Positions 17,337 to 26,302 are shown, counted from the stretch's first letter. The stretch: 63,304 bases of DNA from Adlercreutzia mucosicola DSM 19490 (GCF_000422625.1 NZ_AUGK01000018.1:1-63304), one strand, 5' to 3'. The notes: generated by a model from the sequence alone, not told the origin. Numbers and translations: made by a program.

Positions 17337-17428
17337 AAAACGGCCACTTTCCGCGCAAAAGCTCGCCCAAACGTGAATTTGGTCGTGCGAGGGCGGCGCG
17401 ACCCTCGCCCAAACGTGATTTTGGTCGC
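17299..17428. repeat. Three further copies of the 25-bp dispersed repeat
   Basis: One copy (17299-17323) runs GCGACCAAAATCACG then TTTGGGCGAG inside the kinase gene; two inverted copies at 17362-17385 and 17404-17428 run CTCGCCCAAACGTG then TTTGGTCG. They match the array at 8457-8564. Inverted copies fold into a hairpin that may terminate both convergent kinase genes. Confidence 0.75.
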
Positions 17429-17452
17429 TTGAGGGCGCGGGAGGCCGCAAAC

Positions 17453-19075
17453 TTAGGCTAGGGGAAGGCGCAGGGTGAAGGTGGTGCCTTCCTCGACGGT
17501 GCTCGCGGCGGTCAGGGTGCCCTTGTGAACGCGGGCGATGTCCTGGGCGATGGCCAGGCCCAGTCCGTAGCCCCCGGGTGCGGCGGCCGCGTCGCCGTCG
17601 TCGGCCTCAGTCGCCTTTCGGGCGCGCTTCGGGGCGGCGTCGCGCGTGCGGGCCTTGTCGGCGCGGTAGAAGCGGTCGAAGAGATGGGGCAAATCGGCGC
17701 TGTCGATGGGCGCACCGGTATTGTTCACGGTCAGCACCGCGCCGTGCTCGTCGGTGCCCAGGCGCACGGTGACGCGGCCGCCTGCCGCGGTGTACTTGCA
17801 GGCGTTGTCCAGCAGGGCGGCCACCAGACGCTGGAGGCGGCGGGCGTCGCCCCGTACGGCAATGCCCTCGTTCACGGAGGTCTTCCAGGTAAGGCCCCCT
17901 TCGAAGGCCACCGACTCGAAGGTGAGCGCCTCGCCTTCCACCAGGCGGCTGAAATCGATGCGCGGCGTGGTGTCGGCGGCGTCCAGCGTGGGCGCGGGGC
18001 GCGCCAGATCCAGCATGTCGGTCACCAGGGCCTGCATGCGCTCGGCTTCCATCTGGGTGCTCTCGATCCACTGGCCCTGGCTGGCAATGGTCTCCTCGCC
18101 GCGCTGGCGCAGGATGGCGTTGTTGGCGAGGATCACCGTGAGCGGGGTCTTCAGCTCATGGGACGCGTCGGCGATAAACTGCTGCTGCTGGGTCCAGGCG
18201 CGCTGCACCGGCCCTAAGGCCCAGCGCGAGAACAGCAGGTTCAGCAACAGCAGCACGGCCAGGGCGCCCAGTCCCACGCCGGCCAGCACCCAGGCGAGCG
18301 ACTGCCACGCGCTGGCCTGGGCATCGTCGGCGAAGGCGATGATCACGCCGGGGCCCACGGCGTGGCGCACGTAGAACAGGCCGCACTCGGGCAGATAGCC
18401 GTAGGGCTCCTCGCTGTGGCCCAGGGAAGACAGGGCCGTGATCAGCACGTCGCCGGCCACCGAGGCCGTGGACTGGTCCGCGAATTGCATGACCGTGCCG
18501 TTCTCGTCGTAGTACACCGCCACGGGCAGGGCCGCATCGCCCCGCTGGGGGCCGCCGATTTCCGGGGGCGCGAAGTCGCTGTCGGGGGCTTCCCCGGTCT
18601 CGGCGGCATCGTCGGCGGGCGCTTTCTCGCCCTCGCCGCCGATGGTGCGGTCGAAGCTCTGATTGCGCTGACCCCGGTCGCCGGGGCCGCCGGGGGTCGG
18701 CTCGGACGTGAGGGGACCGTGGTTGGGAATCAGCTGGGGCTGCACAACGGTGTGGTCGACGGCCTGGGTGAGGGTGCGGTAGATCTCGTCGGTGTCGCTG
18801 CGGTATTCCATATAGCACACCGTAGCGAAGGCGATGGTCAGCACCAGGGCCGCCAGGCCCATGTTCACGGCGATGAACTTCGCCCGCAGCTTGCGCAGCA
18901 CCGGCGCCGTGGCCGGATCGGAGGCCTTCAGGCTGCGCAGAAGGCGCTGGGCGCGCTCGGCTCGAGGGTGTGCGGCGGGGCTGCCAGGCGCGTTGGCCGA
19001 CATCGCGGCGGTATCCGCGGCCGCGGCTGCGGTTGTGCTGCTGGCGCCCGGTTCAGAGGAGGCGGGGGTTTCCAT
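17453..19075 (-). CDS. Sensor histidine kinase
   Basis: A 540-residue membrane kinase. Residues 1-60 are Ala-rich and cytoplasmic; transmembrane helices lie at about 68-88 and 260-282, enclosing a 170-residue external domain with a Gly/Pro/Glu-rich middle. HisKA has FIADASHELKTPLTVI with His306; the ATPase domain has LLDNACKYTAAGG, LFDRFYRADKAR and YGLGLAIAQDIA, with a charged insertion (about 490-510) before the last. It follows its regulator gene by 6 bases, so the two are co-transcribed, convergent with the other kinase. The target is probably the divergent VTC cluster. Confidence 0.92.
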   Translation of the reverse strand: METPASSEPGASSTTAAAAADTAAMSANAPGSPAAHPRAERAQRLLRSLKASDPATAPVLRKLRAKFIAVNMGLAALVLTIAFATVCYMEYRSDTDEIYRTLTQAVDHTVVQPQLIPNHGPLTSEPTPGGPGDRGQRNQSFDRTIGGEGEKAPADDAAETGEAPDSDFAPPEIGGPQRGDAALPVAVYYDENGTVMQFADQSTASVAGDVLITALSSLGHSEEPYGYLPECGLFYVRHAVGPGVIIAFADDAQASAWQSLAWVLAGVGLGALAVLLLLNLLFSRWALGPVQRAWTQQQQFIADASHELKTPLTVILANNAILRQRGEETIASQGQWIESTQMEAERMQALVTDMLDLARPAPTLDAADTTPRIDFSRLVEGEALTFESVAFEGGLTWKTSVNEGIAVRGDARRLQRLVAALLDNACKYTAAGGRVTVRLGTDEHGAVLTVNNTGAPIDSADLPHLFDRFYRADKARTRDAAPKRARKATEADDGDAAAAPGGYGLGLAIAQDIARVHKGTLTAASTVEEGTTFTLRLPLA

Positions 19076-19081
19076 AGGGTC

Positions 19082-19789
19082 CTAGGCGTCCCGGCCCGTG
19101 GCGCGAGCGCTCCCGTCGGGCCCTTCCGCGAAACGGTAGCCCACCGAGCGGATGGTCTCGATGCGAGCCGTGGACCCGACATGGTCGATCTTCTTCCGCA
19201 AGAACGAGATGTAGGCCTCGGCGTTGTTGCCGCTGGCGGTGGAGTCGGGGCCCCAGGCGCGGGAGATGAGCGCCTCCTTCGACACCACGGCGCCAGGTGA
19301 TCCCAGCAGGATGCGGGCGATGGCGAATTCCTTCTGACTCAGGCTAATGCTGGCATCGCCGCAGGTCAGTACCATGCTTTCCAGATCGAGGGTGAGGTCG
19401 CCCGCCGTGATGGTCTCGAATACCACGTCGCCCTGGCGGCGCGTGAGGGCGCGCAGGTGCGCCATCAGCTCGGCCGGCGAGAAGGGCTTGGTCATGTAGT
19501 CGTCGGCGCCCGAGTCCAGGCCCGTGATCTTGTCGGCGGTGGCGTCGCGGGCCGTCAGCAGCAGGATGGGGGTGCTTACGTGCTCGCGGCGCAGGCTTTG
19601 GGCCACGGTGAAGCCGTCGGCCTTGGGCAGCATCACGTCCAGGATGATCACGTCGTAGATGCCGGCCGAGCCGTAATCGATGCCAGCTTGGCCGTCGTGG
19701 ACGGTATCCACGGTGTAGCCGTTGTCTTCCAGAATGCGGGCCAGCGCCTCGGCCAGGCGAACGTCGTCTTCAACTACCAGGATATGCAC
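19082..19789 (-). CDS. OmpR/PhoB-type response regulator (VTC-cluster linked)
   Basis: The 235-residue regulator has receiver motifs VVEDD (5-9), Asp51 in ILDVMLPKADG, and MTKPFSPAEL, then a winged-helix domain ending in AYISFLRKKIDHVG and SVGYRFA. It starts the regulator-kinase operon. Between its start and the divergent VTC gene is a symmetric set of four CTGAA half-sites in 11-bp-spaced pairs, the spacing expected for a tandem-dimer OmpR-family protein, so it probably regulates both itself and the cluster. Confidence 0.93.
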   Translation of the reverse strand: MHILVVEDDVRLAEALARILEDNGYTVDTVHDGQAGIDYGSAGIYDVIILDVMLPKADGFTVAQSLRREHVSTPILLLTARDATADKITGLDSGADDYMTKPFSPAELMAHLRALTRRQGDVVFETITAGDLTLDLESMVLTCGDASISLSQKEFAIARILLGSPGAVVSKEALISRAWGPDSTASGNNAEAYISFLRKKIDHVGSTARIETIRSVGYRFAEGPDGSARATGRDA

Positions 19790-19843
19790 CGGTCGGCTCC
19801 TTCGCGTCTCGCGTTTTGTGTTAAGGGCATTGTACCGCGCTGC

Positions 19844-19888
19844 CTGAAGGCAACCTGAAAGGAATCCCGCGCTTCAGTGAGTTTTCAG
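19844..19888. promoter_or_regulatory. Four-half-site response-regulator operator
   Basis: CTGAA occurs at 19844-19848 and 19855-19859 (11 bp apart), and its complement TTCAG at 19873-19877 and 19884-19888 (also 11 bp apart). The two direct-repeat pairs face each other about one common centre, between divergent genes. OmpR/PhoB-type regulators bind direct repeats one helical turn apart, so each pair could hold one dimer. Confidence 0.65.
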
Positions 19889-19936
19889 GATGTATGCCTA
19901 TGATGGCCGCCGTCAAAAATGGGAAAGAGGCATCGC

Positions 19937-21187
19937 ATGACCTACGACAGCGTGTTCAAGCGCGTGGAGAAGAAATACCGGCTGGATGCGGCCGACCGTC
20001 GGGCGGTAGAGGCGGCGGCGCGGCCGTTCATGGCCGTGGACGCCTATGGGCGCAGTCGCATCACGAGCCTGTATTTGGACACGCCCGAGCGGGCCGCCAT
20101 CGCCCGCTCGGTGGAGAAGCCCCTCTACAAGGAGAAGTTGAGGCTGCGAGTCTATGGAGCGGTGCCGGGCGCGGTGCTGATGGAGGCGTTCTGCGGCGCG
20201 CCGCTGGTGCGCAATGGGGCGGTCCCGCTGTCCGACGACGAGGTGGAAGCGCGGGTGGCGCGGGCCGTGGCGGTCGTGGGAGCTGCGGGCTCGGGCGCTG
20301 GTGACGGGTGGCCTGCGGGCGGCTCGGGGCCCGCCCCTGCAGGGGATGCGCAAGGCTCGGTTGGCGCTGGGGTGCCGGGTGCCGTGTCGGGGGTTGCCGA
20401 GGGCGCGAGGCCGGGCGCGGCAGGGGCCGTGGGGCCGAGCGCCGCGGAGATACTTGGCGGAGCGTGGCCGGTGTTCTTCGGGATCAAGAAGAAGTATCGG
20501 GGCATTGTGTACAAGCGGCGCTTGGCGCTGAGCCTGCCGGCGGCCCTGGCCTTCGTGAGCGGGCTGTCCTACGAGCTGGCCTGCGTGCGCTGGCCCCTGG
20601 CCGCGGGGTCGGGGGCGGCCGCGGCCCTGGCTCCCGCCACGCGCCAGATCGCCCGCGAGCTGACCGCGGCCATGGATCGTTGGCTGCCGCTTGTGCCCTC
20701 CATGGGCATCGCCTGCGACCGCGAGGCCTGGGCGGCGCGGCTTGCGGGGCCGGGCGAGCGGGAAGATCGGGAGCCTGCGGGCGTCCGTGGCCGGGGGTCG
20801 GCGGGCGTGGCGGCCGCCCTGCTGCCGTCGTCCGACTTGCGGCTCACCTTCGACGATCGGCTCGTGTACTGCGACTGCCACGAGTGCCGCGCCTCGGGGG
20901 CCGTGGGGGCTATCGGGGCCGCTGGAGGCAGCGCGGGCCGTGGAGCCGCTGCCGCGTCCGACTCATGGCGGCCGATCATCGGGGCCAGCGCGTCCATCTT
21001 GGAGATCAAGAGTGCCGGCCCCTATCCGCCATGGCTCGTGGCGGTGCTGTCGGCGCGCGGCCTTTATCCGGCGTCCTTCACTAAGTACGGCACGGCCTAC
21101 CAAATGGCCGCGTTGCACGAAGGAGGCTCGCAAGTGGCCAAAAGTTCGACTTTTGCGCTGCCTCAGCCGCTTTTCGCCGTCCGATAG
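19937..21187 (+). CDS. VTC-domain protein (polyphosphate-polymerase-like)
   Basis: A 416-residue protein with the VTC tunnel-fold motifs in order: FKRVEKKYRLD, RITSLYLDTPE, KEKLRLRVYG, GIKKKYRGIVYKRR, ASILEIKSAGPYPPW and FTKYGTAYQ. The Lys/Arg and Glu residues in these lines are the ones that bind nucleotide and phosphate in the yeast VTC4 catalytic domain. Two flexible Gly/Ala/Pro-rich insertions (about 120-175 and 315-340) interrupt it. ATG 19937 follows AAAGAGG. It is followed by DUF4956 and beta-helix lipoprotein genes, a set often found together in bacteria. Activity in bacteria is not firmly established, so the role is inferred. The last residues overlap an inverted-repeat arm. Confidence 0.83.
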   Translation: MTYDSVFKRVEKKYRLDAADRRAVEAAARPFMAVDAYGRSRITSLYLDTPERAAIARSVEKPLYKEKLRLRVYGAVPGAVLMEAFCGAPLVRNGAVPLSDDEVEARVARAVAVVGAAGSGAGDGWPAGGSGPAPAGDAQGSVGAGVPGAVSGVAEGARPGAAGAVGPSAAEILGGAWPVFFGIKKKYRGIVYKRRLALSLPAALAFVSGLSYELACVRWPLAAGSGAAAALAPATRQIARELTAAMDRWLPLVPSMGIACDREAWAARLAGPGEREDREPAGVRGRGSAGVAAALLPSSDLRLTFDDRLVYCDCHECRASGAVGAIGAAGGSAGRGAAAASDSWRPIIGASASILEIKSAGPYPPWLVAVLSARGLYPASFTKYGTAYQMAALHEGGSQVAKSSTFALPQPLFAVR

Positions 21188-21285
21188 CCCTCGATTTCTC
21201 GAAAAACTGTCTTTTTTGGCCCTCCGGCAGGGGGTCTGGGCCGTTTTCGCTTTGATTCGCAGCGCATAACTCGACTTTTTGGCCA
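21135..21285. repeat. Spaced inverted repeat flanking the end of the VTC gene
   Basis: TGGCCAAAAGTTCGA (21135-21149) pairs with TCGACTTTTTGGCCA (21271-21285) at 13 of 15 positions. The left arm is inside the VTC coding end; the right arm lies 39 bases before the DUF4956 start. A mobile short repeat or a regulatory hairpin between the two genes. Confidence 0.4.
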
Positions 21286-21323
21286 TTATTGCGCGAAAAA
21301 CGTGCAAGAGAGAAAGGAATCCC

Positions 21324-22019
21324 ATGCTTGAGTCAACGTTCAGCTCCGTATTCGGTACGACGGAGTCCCTGGTGGGCGCCGTATCGACCGCCGATTTCCT
21401 GCTGTGCTGCGTCGCCTCTATCGTGCTCGGTGCGGCCTGTGCCGCCGTATACATGTTCCGTCACGCCTATACGAAGAACTTCGTGGTCACCCTGGCTTTG
21501 CTGCCGCTCATCGTGCAGATGGTCATCACGCTGGTGAACGGGAATCTGGGCGCGGGCATCGCCGTCATGGGCGTGTTCAACCTCGTGCGGTTCCGCTCCA
21601 TCCCCGGTTCGGCGAAAGACATCGGTAGCGTGTTTCTGGCCATGGCGGTGGGCCTGGCCACGGGCATGGGCTTTCTGGGGCTCGCCGTGGTGTTCACGCT
21701 GGTGGTGGCCGTGGTGAACCTGCTGTTCGTGCTGAGCCCCTTCGGGCGCCCGCGCGAGCCGGGCAAGACGCTGCGCATCACCATTCCCGAAGATTTGGAA
21801 TACGACGGCGTGTTCGACGAGGTGCTGGGGCGCTATGCCGCCGAGGCGGAGCTGACCGAGGTGACGACTACCAACATGGGCAGCCTGTTCCAGCTGACCT
21901 ACCAGCTGCGGCTGCGCGCACCGGGGGCGGAAAAGGCGCTTATCGACGAGCTTCGCTGCCTGAACGGCAACTTGAAGATCACGCTGGGGATGGTGCCTCA
22001 GGGGCGCGAGACGCTGTAG
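21324..22019 (+). CDS. DUF4956 family membrane protein
   Basis: A 231-residue protein with an N-terminal membrane part of about four helices (for example DFLLCCVASIVLGAACAAVYMF, VTLALLPLIVQMVITLV, SVFLAMAVGLATGMGFLGLAVVFTLVVAVVNLLFVL) containing the NLGAGIAVMGVFNLVRFRSIPG motif of the family, then a soluble alpha/beta domain of about 90 residues (TLRITIPEDLEYDGVFDEVL). AAAGGA precedes ATG 21324. The domain of unknown function regularly neighbours VTC-domain genes, and that is the arrangement here. Role unknown; possibly couples the polymer-forming enzyme to the membrane. Confidence 0.85.
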   Translation: MLESTFSSVFGTTESLVGAVSTADFLLCCVASIVLGAACAAVYMFRHAYTKNFVVTLALLPLIVQMVITLVNGNLGAGIAVMGVFNLVRFRSIPGSAKDIGSVFLAMAVGLATGMGFLGLAVVFTLVVAVVNLLFVLSPFGRPREPGKTLRITIPEDLEYDGVFDEVLGRYAAEAELTEVTTTNMGSLFQLTYQLRLRAPGAEKALIDELRCLNGNLKITLGMVPQGRETL

Positions 22020-22271
22020 GGCGGTCGGATGCCCCCGTTGGGGCGGGATTCCCCGGCCGCCTGATCGCGGCCGACTTCGCTTGGATCCCTCTGCGAATGC
22101 GGCCAAGGAAGCAGAGAGGATGACGCACATAAGCCGGTACTATCTCGCAATCGTTGGTGCTGACGTGGAATCTGCTTCTCGAAGGCCGCATTCTCCGAGG
22201 GCGCTCAGACGTCCACGATCAGGCCGCCGGGGAACCACCTCGAGAGGTTTCGCTTTCCCGAATGGAACGGA

Positions 22272-22284
22272 AACGTAATACGTT
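22272..22284. promoter_or_regulatory. 13-bp palindrome before the lipoprotein gene
   Basis: AACGTA-A-TACGTT at 22272-22284 lies just upstream of GGGAGG and the start at 22300. Its position could sequester the leader or bind a regulator. The rest of 22020-22271 shows a GC-rich hairpin near 22030-22060 and no supported gene. Confidence 0.3.
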
Positions 22285-22299
22285 ATTGGGAGGATTTGC

Positions 22300-24546
22300 A
22301 TGATGAAGGTGAACATGTTGGAAGCGGTGGCGCAGCAGCGGCGACGGTGGGCGCGTGGGGCGGTGGCCTCGGCGCTCGTGGCCACGCTGGCGCTGTCCGG
22401 GTGCGCGGGCGGTACCTATGGCGATGACGGCGGGGAAGCCGATACGCGCGAGGGATCGACGGGCGCCGCGACAACCGAGGCGGTCGATTGGGATGCGCTC
22501 ATCGATATCGACGGGATGGACTTCGACTACACCGATCACGACAAGGACGCGTCCTACGATGCGGCTGCGGCGACGATCATTACACTGACAGGCACGGGGG
22601 CCTCGGTTGCGGGCGACGGTGCCGCTGTTGACGGCTCGACGGTGACCATCTCGGCGGCGGGCACCTACGTGGTGTCGGGCGAGTTGGCTGACGGAGCACT
22701 TGTGGTGAACGCGACCGACCAGGACAAGGTGCAGGTGGTGCTGGCGGGTGCCTCCATTCGCAACGCCGATGGCGCGGCGCTGGAGGTGCGACAGGCTGAC
22801 AAGGTGTTCGTCACTCTGGCCGAAGGCTCGCAGAACACCCTGGCCGACGGGGCGGAATACGCCCTGGCAGAAGGGGAGGACGAGCCGAACGCGGCGCTGT
22901 TCTCGAAGGGCGACCTGACCATCAACGGTACGGGCGCGCTGACGGTGGAGGGCAACTACCGTCATGGCGTGAACTCGAAGGACGACCTGGTGGTGACGGG
23001 CGGCGCCATTACCGTGACGGCGGTGGAGGACGGGCTGCGCGGCAAGGACTGCGTGAAGATCGCCGACGGTTCCTTTACGGTTACGGCGGGCGGCGACGGC
23101 GTGAAGTCGAGCAACGACGAGGATCCCACTCGCGGGTTCGTGTCCATCGACGGCGGCACGTTCGCGCTGGATGTGCAGGACGACGGCGTGCAGGCGGCCA
23201 CGTATCTGCGCATCACGGGCGGTGAAGGTGCCGTGCGGGCCGCCGATCATGCTCTGCGCTCCGAGGTGGAGGCCGCCATGACCGGAGGCGATTTCACCGT
23301 GGAGGCCGGCGGCAAGGGCATGAACCCCGAGACCCGCTTCACCATGGACGGCGGTTCGCTGACCGTGGCGGGCAGCGACGAGGGCATTGAGGCGGAGAAG
23401 GTGATCGTCAACGACGGCGAGCTGAATATCGTGGCCGCCGACGACGGTATCAACGCTGCCGTGGCCGAGCGTTCCGACGAGAACAGCGAGGCGGTCGGCG
23501 ATGCTGCCGGGTCCGGGGATGTAGCAGGCGATGCGGCAGCCGATGACTCGAACGGAGCCGATCCCGGTGCTTCCGGCAACGCCGACGATCGCCTTGGCGG
23601 CTCTGCGGCCGGCCAGGGGGGACAGCGGCCGCAAGATGGGCAGCGCGCAGACGACCAGGCGCCTGAGCCCCCCGAGGGCCTCGATCCGCAGAGCAGCGAG
23701 CGGCCCGAGATGCCCGAGGACGCCGACCCTTCGCAGCTGCCCGAGGGCGAGCGCCCCGAGATGCCCGAGGGCATGGGGGAGGGGCAGGCGCCCCAACGCC
23801 CCGAGGGCGCGCAGGACGGCGAGCGGCCCGAGCTTCCCGAGGGGGAGCAGAACGCGGAACCCGGGCAGATGCCCCAGGACGACCGGGGTGGTGCTGGCGG
23901 AGGCGGCATGGGTGGCCCCGGCGGCATGGGCGGCCCGGCGGGCGCCAACGCAAGCGAGGACTGCCTCATCCAGATCAACGGCGGCAAGGTGACCATCCAG
24001 GCCGGCGGCGATGCCGTCGATTCCAACGGATACATCGAGGTGACGGGCGGTACGTTGCTCGGCACCAGCTCCGGCAACGGCGACAGCGCCCTCGACTACG
24101 AGTACGGCGCCACTATCACGGGCGGTACGGTGCTTTTGGCCGGCGCGGCCGGCATGGCCGAGACCTTCACCGAGGGCACGCAGCCCTTCGCGCTGGTAAT
24201 GGCCCAGGGCGCGGCGGGCGCGAGCGTGGCGGTGGCTGATGCGGCGGGTGCGACGGTGGTCGACTATACGGCGCCCGTTGCCTTCCAGTGCGTCGTCGTC
24301 TCGGCGCCGCAGTTTGCGGAAGGCGATACGGGCGCGGTGACCGTCGATGGCGCGGCGACTGAGTTTGCGGCATCCACGACGCCGGCGGCCCGCATGGGCG
24401 GCCAGCGCGGCGGCATGCGGGGCGACGCGCGCGATGCCCGGGGCAATGCAACTGGCGCCCAAGATGTCGACGCGACTCCGCAGCAGGGCCGGGGCGGCGC
24501 GAGCCAGCGGCAGGGCCAGGATAGCGCGGCAGAAGCTCTAGTCTAA
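22300..24546 (+). CDS. Carbohydrate-binding beta-helix lipoprotein (Cthe_2159-like)
   Basis: A 748-residue exported lipoprotein: basic N-terminus (QQRRRWARG), hydrophobic segment, lipobox LSGC with Cys35. From about 85 to 400 it is built of short repeated beta turns such as TVTISAAGTYVVSG, LTINGTGALTVEG and FTVEAGGKGMNPETRF, the right-handed parallel beta-helix of the family typified by Clostridium thermocellum Cthe_2159, which binds acidic sugars. Residues 400-545 are a disordered Pro/Glu/Asp-rich insert (repeats of RPEMPE). A last beta-helix part and a Gly/Arg/Gln-rich tail follow. It is third in the VTC-DUF4956 cluster and probably surface anchored. The binding target is unknown. Confidence 0.82.
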   Translation: MMKVNMLEAVAQQRRRWARGAVASALVATLALSGCAGGTYGDDGGEADTREGSTGAATTEAVDWDALIDIDGMDFDYTDHDKDASYDAAAATIITLTGTGASVAGDGAAVDGSTVTISAAGTYVVSGELADGALVVNATDQDKVQVVLAGASIRNADGAALEVRQADKVFVTLAEGSQNTLADGAEYALAEGEDEPNAALFSKGDLTINGTGALTVEGNYRHGVNSKDDLVVTGGAITVTAVEDGLRGKDCVKIADGSFTVTAGGDGVKSSNDEDPTRGFVSIDGGTFALDVQDDGVQAATYLRITGGEGAVRAADHALRSEVEAAMTGGDFTVEAGGKGMNPETRFTMDGGSLTVAGSDEGIEAEKVIVNDGELNIVAADDGINAAVAERSDENSEAVGDAAGSGDVAGDAAADDSNGADPGASGNADDRLGGSAAGQGGQRPQDGQRADDQAPEPPEGLDPQSSERPEMPEDADPSQLPEGERPEMPEGMGEGQAPQRPEGAQDGERPELPEGEQNAEPGQMPQDDRGGAGGGGMGGPGGMGGPAGANASEDCLIQINGGKVTIQAGGDAVDSNGYIEVTGGTLLGTSSGNGDSALDYEYGATITGGTVLLAGAAGMAETFTEGTQPFALVMAQGAAGASVAVADAAGATVVDYTAPVAFQCVVVSAPQFAEGDTGAVTVDGAATEFAASTTPAARMGGQRGGMRGDARDARGNATGAQDVDATPQQGRGGASQRQGQDSAAEALV

Positions 24547-24584
24547 GCATTTCCGCGCCGCACTCTCTTCCGCCAGAGCGCCGC

Positions 24585-24607
24585 GGGCGCCCCGATTTGG
24601 GGTGCCC
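24585..24607 (+). terminator. Hairpin after the lipoprotein gene
   Basis: GGGCGCCCC (24585-24593), loop GATTT, GGGGTGCCC (24599-24607), one G-T pair, with no long T run after it. A weak terminator. Confidence 0.45.
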
Positions 24608-24692
24608 GTATCTGTGTGGCCGCTGGTGTCGAGTGCGGGGTCGGCTCTCAGACTGGCGTGACTATCTCGAAACGTTTTTGAGGGTTCCAGTC

Positions 24693-24750
24693 GTGGTGCC
24701 TCTGCGTTTGGCACCCCCCCGCGTTGGGTGCCAGATCATAGAGGCACCAC
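24693..24750. repeat. Nested inverted repeat between convergent genes
   Basis: GTGGTGCCTCT (24693-24703) pairs with AGAGGCACCAC (24740-24750), and inside them TGGCACCC (24709-24716) pairs with GGGTGCCA (24725-24732). The structure could end transcription of the LuxR gene on the minus strand, though no T run follows it. Confidence 0.5.
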
Positions 24751-24760
24751 AAAAACGCTG

Positions 24761-26200
24761 CTAAACTTTCGGATGCTCGGAGCAGAACTGCTCGAAGCGG
24801 TCGATAAGCTCCATACGGCCCCGGGTCTCGGTTTTCTGGTATATCTTGTGAACGTGGGAGCGGGCGGTGGACTCGGCGATGAACAGTTTTTCGGCAGTGT
24901 ACTGCATGGTGCGGCCTTGCAGCAGGTACTCTAGCACCTCGGCCTCGCGTTTCGAGAGGTCGTGCTCGGTGGCGAACAGCGGAATGAGCCGCGTCTTGTC
25001 GAGACGCGCCTCGGCGGCCTCCTGACGGGCTCGCATGCCGGCGATGGTGCCGAGTGTCCCCATGGCCTTGTCCGTGAAGACGAGCGACGCGGCAACGATG
25101 ACGACAACAAAGCACAGAGCGATTATCAGACGGCTCGATTGATCGGGATCCAGCGCGGCGCTGAGAGGAGCGCCCAGCACCCAGCCGAGGAAAATGCCGA
25201 GGGAGCCGGCGATGCGCACGATGAGCATCGAGCGCAAGAGCGAGCCGTCGTTGGTTTTGGTGGCATTGCAGAAATCGTTGAAGGAAAGCGCCTCGAAGAG
25301 AAGATAGCCGAACATGACGAAGAAGCCCGCGCACAGGGAGAGTCCGGCGGGCAATACGAGGAAGAGGGCGCCGCCCTCGCCGAATACCAACGGCACGCTG
25401 CGGTAGAGCGCGTAAAGGCCGCCGCTCACATCGCTGAGGCGTATGGCCGCGATGACGACAGCGGCAAGCACGATGCTGGCGAGGGCTTGTACGAGCGGTC
25501 CGCTGGAGAATGTATATTCGGAGACGGCGGTACGGCTCGAGAAGAGAGCGAACACGAAGGCGTACAGGGTAAGACCGATGGCCAGCCGCCTGAGGGCCGC
25601 CGGTAGCTTCGGGCGTCGGCCTGCAGCGGGGGAGGCTTGAAACAGCCCTTCGGAAGCGAGGGACGGAGGGTTCTTCACGAAATAGGCGAACAGCGCTCCC
25701 GACAAGATAGGACTTGTGATGGCGGCGACGAGCATCGCCGTCTCGCCCGCAGCAACGACGGCCAGGTACAGTATCGAGCCCAGGGCGTAGGAGCAGGCAA
25801 GCATGAAGGCGATATCGCCGATTTTCGCATAGCCGAAATAGCAGAGCCACATGATGAGCATAGCCACATCGACGACGGCCGTGATGAAGGCCGCCAAGGT
25901 TACGGCCTCAGGGGTGGCGGCAGAGGAAAGGGCGAGGGCGGCGACGGGGCCGCCGACAAGGCAGCAGACGGGGTAGACCCAGCGTCCTCGGCTGGTGGTG
26001 AGTAGGCGGGTGGCCGCAAGGGAGAGCGAGAGAAGTAAGAGGCGCGCGCCCACTTCCCATACCTCAAAGGGGAGGCTCCCCAATCCTTTAAGCGCTCCGA
26101 ACAACGGAGAGGGCGATACGGCCACCAAAAAGAGCCATATCCAGAAAAGGGCGAAGCCGAACGTTCGCATGAAGAACAGTGATCTCGATTCGTCCGACAT
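24761..26200 (-). CDS. Membrane-embedded LuxR-family regulator, near the molybdoenzyme operon
   Basis: A 479-residue protein: about 12 hydrophobic helices over residues 10-385, then a GerE/LuxR helix-turn-helix at about 415-470 (LSKREAEVLEYLLQGRTMQYTAEKLFIAESTARSHVHKIYQKT). Such two-part proteins are abundant in Coriobacteriia, typically beside respiratory or transport genes. The membrane part presumably senses a ligand or a transporter state. It is divergent from the molybdoenzyme operon with a 234-bp gap, and is the likely regulator of it. The ligand is unknown. Confidence 0.88.
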   Translation of the reverse strand: MSDESRSLFFMRTFGFALFWIWLFLVAVSPSPLFGALKGLGSLPFEVWEVGARLLLLSLSLAATRLLTTSRGRWVYPVCCLVGGPVAALALSSAATPEAVTLAAFITAVVDVAMLIMWLCYFGYAKIGDIAFMLACSYALGSILYLAVVAAGETAMLVAAITSPILSGALFAYFVKNPPSLASEGLFQASPAAGRRPKLPAALRRLAIGLTLYAFVFALFSSRTAVSEYTFSSGPLVQALASIVLAAVVIAAIRLSDVSGGLYALYRSVPLVFGEGGALFLVLPAGLSLCAGFFVMFGYLLFEALSFNDFCNATKTNDGSLLRSMLIVRIAGSLGIFLGWVLGAPLSAALDPDQSSRLIIALCFVVVIVAASLVFTDKAMGTLGTIAGMRARQEAAEARLDKTRLIPLFATEHDLSKREAEVLEYLLQGRTMQYTAEKLFIAESTARSHVHKIYQKTETRGRMELIDRFEQFCSEHPKV

Positions 26201-26302
26201 GATTCCCCTTTCGCTGCGCTCGTCCCATTATAGAAAGCGCTATTTTGGGCCGCAACAATTTAGCTTTCGAATTACAAAGCCTTGAACTGGCATTTCTTAA
26301 AA

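Noticed and set aside
22081-22278. 65-aa open frame before the beta-helix lipoprotein
   Set aside because: Arg/Ser-rich composition typical of a GC-rich non-coding frame; no ribosome site.
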